The notes under the pieces are model-generated. The model was not told where the DNA came from and ran no database searches. It worked only from the letters and a program-made list of their open reading frames with translations. From Elusimicrobiota bacterium (GTDB lineage: Bacteria; Elusimicrobiota; Elusimicrobia; Elusimicrobiales; Elusimicrobiaceae): DNA of 11,437 nucleotides. This document shows positions 7,192-11,437 of the stretch, in pieces. The stretch is from the NCBI GenBank assembly GCA_023393825.1, contig JAEXBW010000078.1, positions 1 to 11,437 on the forward strand, written 5' to 3'. The number at the start of each line of letters is the position of its first letter. Positions within the stretch are counted from its first letter, which is position 1. A program made the position numbers and the translations under genes.

Positions 7192-8826
7192 TTATTCATG
7201 CTCGCAGCAGTCGGGCGCGGGCGTCCATTGCGTCTGCCAGACATTATTAATACATTGCTTTGTCTTATAACCTCTTACGGCGCAGGCGGCTGTTTCAATT
7301 CTAACGCAGGTGTTTGTACCTTGCGTACTGCAGCCTGTTCCGACGCAAGTGGAACTGCATCCCGATGTGGTGGTACACGCGCTCCACGCGCCTGCTTCCC
7401 ACTGATTAGTTTGCGCATTGCAGGTTACCGTTCTGGTTTTTGCGCCGCAGTTGGAGCAGAATTCCATAAAGGCGGGTTTGGAAGATTCCGTACAGCCTAC
7501 GCAGTTTGTCATATTCCAATCTTGCCACACATTGTTAACGCATTGTCTGGACTTATGTCCGCCCGTACAGGCGATAGCCTCCGTACGCACGCAGTTATTC
7601 TCCGGTTGGGTGTTGCAATTTTCCCCTACGCAAGGGGAACTGCATGACGCTGTAACGCAACTGCTCCACGCGCCAGCTTCCCACTGATTAGTTTGCGCAT
7701 TGCAGGTTACAGTTCTGTTTTTTAAACCGCAGTTAGAGCAATATTCCATAGTTGCGGGTTTGGTGGCCTCTGTACAGGAAACGCAATTAGTTAAATCCCA
7801 ATCTTGCCACACATTATCTACGCATCTTCTGGATTTATGTCCGCCCGTGCAGGCTATGGCTTCCGTACGCACGCAACTTGTGGTGTTGGCACTGCTGCAG
7901 TCGGAACCGAAACACGGGGAAGAGCAACCCGATACTGTTTTGCAGCTGCCCCAAGCGCCGATATCCCACTGGAAAGTAGTTGTATTGCAAGACACAGTTC
8001 TTATTTTTATACCGCAGTTGGAACAGTATTCATTGGTGGCAGGCATTACGCCGGGGCAACAGCCGCCCGTGGAGCAATTTGTGCAGGAGGAGGAATCCCA
8101 TTCTCCCCAAATATTATTTGTACAGGTGCGGGTTTTTTGCCCTGTAAAGCCTGCGGGGCAGGCCGAAGTGTCGGTTTTGGTTCCTATACATTGCCCGAAA
8201 GTGGAAACCTGCCATTGGCCTGTTGTGCTATCGCATACAACAGTTCTTGTTCTTACGCCGCAATTATCACAGTCCTCGGTAGAGGAAGGCTCTGCCCCGC
8301 TGCATTCCAGCGGGTCGGGAGTAACGGGACCTGTAGGCGGCTGGGGAGTGGAGGGAACAACTTCCGCTTTACAAACATCTCCCGCCGCGCCGACAACATT
8401 AGAAAAAGCACTGCAAATATCGCCCGTACAGCCTAAGCCCGAGCGATTATATCCCGTGGAAAAAGTAAATTTGACGGAACCTTTCTCGTAAGTGGCGGTG
8501 GCGCAGGCATTGTCGTCATCAAGCGTTAAAGTATAATTATTTAATTTAAGTGTATTGCCGTCGGCAATTTCATTTTCTCTGTTGGCGGTAATTTGCCCTA
8601 TGCTTGCAAAAGAGGAACTATACCTTCCATCTCTTGCAAATTTTTGCAACTGTTTATTGCGCACCATTTCAAGAAGGCCGATGGCCTCAACCGCGCGCGA
8701 CTTTGTTACAGATTTGGTGTACATAGGATAAGCTATTGATGCTAGAACCGAAATTACAAGCACAACAACCAAAACCTCGGTAAGAGTAAACCCTTGCTTC
8801 TTAAGGATAACGCACATTTTAGGCAT
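7192..8826 (-). CDS. Type IV pilin-like protein with cysteine-rich repeat extension
   Basis: A 544-residue surface protein. The N-terminus is a class III prepilin signal: basic leader KKQG ending at G12, then FTLTEVLVVVLVISVLASIA with E17 as the conserved +5 glutamate. A PilE-like helix and small globular part follow (to about 153, cysteines 108, 133, 138, 152). A Pro-rich linker (156-174) leads into four cysteine-rich units beginning at C175, C257, C351 and C445. The full units are 94-96 residues with 12 cysteines each, built on CSNCG, RTVTC, WEAGAW, CVRTEAIAC, GHKSRQC and NVWQDW. The Trp/Cys/Arg pattern recalls thrombospondin type-1-like or similar disulfide-rich adhesion modules, but I cannot assign a family. 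Pilins are usually 130-180 residues, so this is probably a minor or tip pilin, or a pseudopilin-anchored adhesin. An AAGGA about 8-9 nt upstream supports the first ATG; an ATG three codons on is possible. Confidence 0.88.
   Translation of the reverse strand: MPKMCVILKKQGFTLTEVLVVVLVISVLASIAYPMYTKSVTKSRAVEAIGLLEMVRNKQLQKFARDGRYSSSFASIGQITANRENEIADGNTLKLNNYTLTLDDDNACATATYEKGSVKFTFSTGYNRSGLGCTGDICSAFSNVVGAAGDVCKAEVVPSTPQPPTGPVTPDPLECSGAEPSSTEDCDNCGVRTRTVVCDSTTGQWQVSTFGQCIGTKTDTSACPAGFTGQKTRTCTNNIWGEWDSSSCTNCSTGGCCPGVMPATNEYCSNCGIKIRTVSCNTTTFQWDIGAWGSCKTVSGCSSPCFGSDCSSANTTSCVRTEAIACTGGHKSRRCVDNVWQDWDLTNCVSCTEATKPATMEYCSNCGLKNRTVTCNAQTNQWEAGAWSSCVTASCSSPCVGENCNTQPENNCVRTEAIACTGGHKSRQCVNNVWQDWNMTNCVGCTESSKPAFMEFCSNCGAKTRTVTCNAQTNQWEAGAWSACTTTSGCSSTCVGTGCSTQGTNTCVRIETAACAVRGYKTKQCINNVWQTQWTPAPDCCEHE
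7381..7428 (-). repeat. 48-bp direct repeat, copy A
   Basis: This block matches 7663-7710 with one mismatch in 48 bases, 282 bp (94 codons) apart. It encodes the VTCNAQTNQWEAGAWSxC part of the last cysteine-rich unit. DNA identity including third codon positions suggests recent duplication or gene conversion between units. Confidence 0.9.
7663..7710 (-). repeat. 48-bp direct repeat, copy B
   Basis: Second copy of the block at 7381-7428, differing at one base (T/A in the CGCCWGC stretch). It lies in the third cysteine-rich unit. Confidence 0.9.
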
Positions 8827-8898
8827 TTAAGATTTCCTTTACTGCAAATTTAAACTCATTTAAGCCCCGCTGGCTATACAACAGCCGAAGCTTGCTTC

Positions 8899-8927
8899 AT
8901 TCTAGCACAAAATCTTATTTTTTCCAA
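8899..8927 (-). promoter_or_regulatory. Sigma-70-type promoter of the pilin-like gene
   Basis: On the minus strand TTGGAA (8927-8922) is followed after exactly 17 bp by TAGAAT (8904-8899), with TGC directly before the -10 making it an extended element. The expected start is near 8892, giving a leader of about 65 nt. The leader can fold a small GGCTGT/ATAGCC hairpin and ends with the AAGGA ribosome site. This and the metK terminator account for the 190-bp stretch 8827-9016; nothing else was seen in it. Confidence 0.7.
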
Positions 8928-8965
8928 AGCGGATATAACCTTTAGGACGAGCGTAGCCAAACAAA

Positions 8966-8994
8966 AACGGCCCGCCTGTACTTAGCGGACCGTT
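8966..8994 (-). terminator. Rho-independent terminator of metK
   Basis: On the minus strand AACGGTCCGC and GCGGGCCGTT pair into a 10-bp stem, one U-G wobble included, around a 9-nt loop, followed by TTTGTTTGG. On the plus strand the same position would be an A-C mismatch. This supports minus-strand use, 22 bp after the metK stop. Confidence 0.85.
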
Positions 8995-9016
8995 AAATAG
9001 TTAAACTTTCTGATTG

Positions 9017-10177
9017 CTATTTTAAAGCCATTGCGGCAAGAGTTTTGGCTTTGTCAGTCTTTTCCCAAGGGAAGATTTCTCTGCCGAAATGTCCGTAAGA
9101 AGCCGTCTTAAGGTAAATGGGCCTTAACAGATTAAACTGTTCTATTATGGCGCGGGGCTTCATATCAAAAACCTTTTTGCAGATTGCGGTAAGTTTATCA
9201 TCGTCAATCTTGCCTGTGCCTAAAGTATCAAGGTAAAAGCCCACAGGCTCTGCCTTGCCGATGGCATAAGCAATATGCACGGTGCATTCTTCCGCCAAAT
9301 CCGCCGCAACAATATTTTTGGCTATGTAGCGGGCCATATACGCGGCCGAGCGGTCCACCTTTGTTGGATCTTTGCCGCTAAAGGCGCCGCCGCCGTGCGC
9401 GCATCTGCCGCCGTAGGTATCAACGATAATTTTGCGCCCCGTCATACCTGTGTCGCTTTGCGGGCCGCCTACAACAAATTTGCCTGTGGGGTTAATAAGA
9501 TATTTTGTTTTATCGTCAACCCATTTGCCAAGTACAGGCAGAATAGCCTTTTTAATAAGCTCCTGTCTGGCGGCTTCGGTTATTTTTTTGCCCGTATTAT
9601 CCAAAATTTCTTCTGTATGCTGGGTGGAAAGGACAACCGTGTCCACGCGGACGGGGGTTGCGTCTTTATATTCCACAGTTACCTGAGATTTGGAATCTGG
9701 CCCGATATATTTTAAAACTTTATTCTTTCTTAAAGAAGCTAAATTTACAAGGATTTCGTGGGCAAGCTGCAGGGGAAGCGGCATATATTCCTTGGTTTCC
9801 TTGCAGGCATAGCCGACCATAAAACCCTGGTCGCCAGCGCCGCCGATATTAACGCCTTGGCTGATATCGGGCGATTGCTTGCCGATAACATTTATTACGG
9901 AGCAGGTTTCATAATTAAAGCCGTATTTTGCATCCGTATAGCCGATGTTTTTTATGGTTTGGCGCGCAATGGCGTCAACGTCAACCCAGGTGTCGGTGGT
10001 AATTTCCCCGCCGACCACAACCAAGCCGCGGGTGATATAAGTTTCGCACGCGACACGGGCGGTTTTATCCTTTGCAAGGATGCCGTCCATAATAGCGTCT
10101 GAAATTTGATCGCAGACCTTATCGGGATGCCCTTCGGAAACGGATTCCGAGGTTAAATAGTATTTTCCTTTTCTCAT
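9017..10177 (-). CDS. metK: S-adenosylmethionine synthase
   Basis: Makes S-adenosylmethionine from methionine and ATP, the cell's main methyl donor; cytosolic tetramer in the family. The 386 residues match the usual length of about 380-400. The N-terminal motif [15 protein letters not shown] (14-28) holds the catalytic histidine H17 and magnesium ligand D19. The methionine/ATP hexapeptide [11 protein letters not shown] is at 114-123, and the phosphate-binding glycine loop [19 protein letters not shown] at 262-280. The C-terminal domain ends with [13 protein letters not shown] (360-372). AGAGGA lies 7 nt before the ATG. The gene diverges from xth across 34 bp, which leaves no room for a SAM riboswitch; the leader is predicted to be only about 16 nt. 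It has its own terminator and appears monocistronic. Confidence 0.98.
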   Translation of the reverse strand: MRKGKYYLTSESVSEGHPDKVCDQISDAIMDGILAKDKTARVACETYITRGLVVVGGEITTDTWVDVDAIARQTIKNIGYTDAKYGFNYETCSVINVIGKQSPDISQGVNIGGAGDQGFMVGYACKETKEYMPLPLQLAHEILVNLASLRKNKVLKYIGPDSKSQVTVEYKDATPVRVDTVVLSTQHTEEILDNTGKKITEAARQELIKKAILPVLGKWVDDKTKYLINPTGKFVVGGPQSDTGMTGRKIIVDTYGGRCAHGGGAFSGKDPTKVDRSAAYMARYIAKNIVAADLAEECTVHIAYAIGKAEPVGFYLDTLGTGKIDDDKLTAICKKVFDMKPRAIIEQFNLLRPIYLKTASYGHFGREIFPWEKTDKAKTLAAMALK

Positions 10178-10195
10178 AATGTTATCCTCTTAAAA

Positions 10196-10204
10196 TGATA
10201 TTAT
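10196..10204 (+). promoter_or_regulatory. Extended -10 promoter of xth
   Basis: The plus strand reads TGATATTAT, ending 7 nt before the xth ATG, so transcription would begin at about the start codon. It forms one half of the 13-bp palindrome 10196-10208 whose other half is the metK -10. No -35 is evident. Confidence 0.5.
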
Positions 10205-10208
10205 ATCA
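10200..10208 (-). promoter_or_regulatory. Extended -10 promoter of metK
   Basis: The minus strand reads TGATATAAT, identical to the element before oppD (11 bases, ATTGATATAAT, are shared). The expected start near 10193 gives a leader of about 16 nt that carries the AGAGGA ribosome site. No -35 is evident; the region upstream of the -10 lies in the first codons of xth. It overlaps the xth -10 on the opposite strand. Confidence 0.6.
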
Positions 10209-10211
10209 ATT

Positions 10212-10979
10212 ATGGAGATGAAATTTTTATCCTGGAACGTAAACGGCATAAGAGCCGTGGAAAAAAAGGGCTTTAAGGACTGGCTGCTGGCAACCGCACC
10301 CGATATCATCGGCCTGCAGGAAACCAAAGCCTGGCCCGAGCAAATCCCCGACGCCTTAAAAGAAGTTGAGGGATATTATTGCTATTTCTCCCAGCCGCAG
10401 CGCAAAGGCTACAGCGGCGTAGGCGTATATACCAAACAAAAACCTTTAGAAGTAAGCTTTTCCTTGGGCGTGGAAGAATTTGACGCCGAGGGCCGCTTTA
10501 TTATGCTTACTTTCCCCAAATTTTATTTTATTACGGTCTATTTTCCAAACGGCGGGCAGGGCGAACACAGGATTGACTATAAACTGCGCTACTACGATGC
10601 TTTTTTGACGCTATGCAAAAAATTAGCTAAAGAAAAACACGTTATAGCCTGCGGGGACGTTAACACCGCCCATACGGAAATTGACCTTGAACATCCCAAA
10701 CAAAACCAAAACACCACGGGCTTTTTGCCGCAGGAGCGGGCGTGGCTGGACAGATTTTTTACGGAAGGTTTAACTGACACCTTCCGCCTGTTTAACAAAG
10801 AACCAAAGCAATATACCTGGTGGGATTATAAGACGGCAGCGCGTACCCGCAATGTGGGCTGGCGTTTGGATTACTTTATGGTTAGCAACAGTTTTGTGCC
10901 TAAGGTTAAAAATGCTTATATTTTAAGCGATGTGCAAGGCTCTGACCATGCGCCCGTGGGTATTGACGCGGACCTATAA
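10212..10979 (+). CDS. xth: Exodeoxyribonuclease III (AP endonuclease)
   Basis: Base-excision repair enzyme that cuts DNA 5' to abasic sites and removes 3' blocking groups; cytosolic. The 255 residues match the XthA/ExoA family. The endonuclease/exonuclease/phosphatase fold motifs are all present: SWNVNGIRA (7-15), LQETK with metal ligand E37, YSGVGVY (67-73), TVYFPNG (108-114), GDVNTAH with D149 and N151, TWWDYK (202-207), RLDYF with D220, and the catalytic pair SDHAP with D245 and H246. The first codons are ATG GAG ATG. No Shine-Dalgarno precedes the first ATG, and the GGAG between the two ATGs is too close to serve the second. A -10-like element ends 7 nt before the first ATG, so a leaderless mRNA is possible. 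The stop codon overlaps a TATAAT that may belong to the next gene. Confidence 0.96.
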   Translation: MEMKFLSWNVNGIRAVEKKGFKDWLLATAPDIIGLQETKAWPEQIPDALKEVEGYYCYFSQPQRKGYSGVGVYTKQKPLEVSFSLGVEEFDAEGRFIMLTFPKFYFITVYFPNGGQGEHRIDYKLRYYDAFLTLCKKLAKEKHVIACGDVNTAHTEIDLEHPKQNQNTTGFLPQERAWLDRFFTEGLTDTFRLFNKEPKQYTWWDYKTAARTRNVGWRLDYFMVSNSFVPKVKNAYILSDVQGSDHAPVGIDADL

Positions 10980-10980
10980 T
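10975..10980 (+). promoter_or_regulatory. Possible -10 of the lipoprotein gene
   Basis: A perfect TATAAT overlaps the xth stop codon, 41 nt before the lipoprotein ATG. There is no -35 at 16-18 bp (a TTGACG lies only 6 bp upstream) and no TGn extension, so it may be chance. Read-through from xth across the 42-bp gap, which has no terminator, is equally possible. Confidence 0.25.
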
Positions 10981-11021
10981 AAAATACTAAAATGACTTTG
11001 TGGCTAAAAAAGGAGCAGGGA

Positions 11022-11437
11022 ATGAAACTTTTTAAATTTTTTATTTTAATATGCGCTGCTGCGGCTTTTACCGCCGCGCTTGGCGGCTGCGACAAAAGAC
11101 CCAAGCAGGAAAAAGAAGCAACAAAAAGAGCGGAGGCCGCTTTGCCAAAAGTTTCCCCCCCGTCGCAGGTTAAGACGGATAATGCCGTGATACACGCAGG
11201 CACCTGCTCTGCCGATAGCGACTGTGTGGCTGTTTTCCCCAGCTGCTGCGGAGAGGCTAACCCGCCATATTATATCAACAAACTTTATAAGGAAGACTTT
11301 GTTGCCGACTATAGAAAAATAAATAAAGAAGACCCCTGCCCCAAAGATTTAATGTGTCCCATATCTTACTTTGGCAAAGCAATTTATACACGGTGCAAAA
11401 GCAATTTTTGCATAGAGGCTATGCCGCTGGCGCAAAC
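11022..11437 (+). CDS. Cysteine-rich lipoprotein, partial (3' end beyond window)
   Basis: The first 138 residues of a protein of unknown function, open at the window end. The signal sequence (basic KLFK, hydrophobic to residue 20) ends at the lipobox LGGC with the lipidated cysteine at C23. A charged spacer (24-55, rich in Lys, Glu and Pro) follows. Then comes a domain with eight cysteines at 62, 68, 75, 76, 106, 112, 125 and 130, including CSADSDC and SCCGE; the even number fits disulfides in the periplasm or on the surface. AGGAG lies 6 nt before this ATG. An in-frame ATG at 10992 has no ribosome site and would spoil the signal peptide. I do not recognise a named family. With the pilin-like protein it is the second cysteine-rich exported product in the window. 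Confidence 0.85.
   Translation, partial: MKLFKFFILICAAAAFTAALGGCDKRPKQEKEATKRAEAALPKVSPPSQVKTDNAVIHAGTCSADSDCVAVFPSCCGEANPPYYINKLYKEDFVADYRKINKEDPCPKDLMCPISYFGKAIYTRCKSNFCIEAMPLAQ

Larger units (their letters stand above)
7204..8304 (-). repeat. Four tandem cysteine-rich repeat units in the pilin-like gene
   Basis: Residues 175-541 contain four units. The first is short (82 residues, missing the CSSPCxGxxC segment); the others are 94, 94 and 96 residues. The 12 cysteines per full unit keep nearly constant spacing, as expected for internal disulfides. The last two units are the most alike at protein and DNA level. The array ends abruptly three residues after the final CC. Confidence 0.85.

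Noticed and set aside
7198..8491. Long plus-strand frames opposite the pilin-like gene (for example 7700-8491, 263 codons)
   Set aside because: They are antisense shadows of a repeated, cysteine-rich gene; the repeat structure keeps the opposite frame open. They have no ribosome site and no domain sense.
10178..10211. SAM riboswitch controlling metK
   Set aside because: Only 34 bp separate metK and xth, and the predicted leader is about 16 nt, far too short for any known SAM-binding riboswitch.
11269..11278. Third copy of ATTATATCAA, matching the oppD and metK promoter element
   Set aside because: It lies inside the lipoprotein coding sequence with no gene starting next to it on the minus strand. 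It shows that the 10-mer can occur by chance, so identity alone is weak evidence for a promoter.

Overview
The window is 11.4 kb of ordinary-density bacterial chromosome. By eye its GC content is in the mid-40s. The proteins point to a Gram-negative host: lipoprotein signals, a type IV prepilin, an exported M20 peptidase and a dipeptide/oligopeptide ABC importer. The combination of peptide uptake, several peptidases and a PilE-like pilin carrying a long cysteine-rich extension would fit a gut or gut-related Elusimicrobiota member. That placement is an inference, not something the sequence proves. No phage, plasmid, transposon or CRISPR signal was seen.

Positions 178-5045, minus strand: a five-gene peptide uptake operon, read from high to low coordinates: ATPase oppD, ATPase oppF, a cytosolic M20 (PepT-like) peptidase, permease oppB and permease oppC. 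Three of the four junctions overlap (8 bp or 4 bp). The peptidase-oppB gap is 57 bp and contains a hairpin. The operon couples import of short peptides to their hydrolysis. No substrate-binding protein is present; positions 1-177, downstream of oppC, hold no gene I can support.

Positions 5142-7120, plus strand: a divergent two-gene unit joined by an ATGA overlap. It encodes a DUF192 lipoprotein and an exported M20 metallopeptidase with a Pro/Ala-rich tail. A strong terminator (7134-7172) closes it and also works in reverse for the convergent pilin gene.

Positions 7192-8826, minus strand: a type IV prepilin-like N-terminus fused to four cysteine-rich repeat units, the most distinctive protein here. 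Its promoter lies at 8899-8927.

Positions 9017-10979: metK (minus, own terminator at 8966-8994) and the exonuclease III gene xth (plus). They diverge from a 34-bp gap whose centre is a near-perfect palindrome that can be read as an extended -10 element on both strands.

Positions 11022-end, plus strand: the first 138 residues of a cysteine-rich lipoprotein cut by the window edge.

A recurring regulatory theme is the extended -10 promoter (TGnTATAAT-like). Two first-in-operon genes, oppD and xth, have no Shine-Dalgarno sequence and sit so close to the -10 that their mRNAs may be leaderless.
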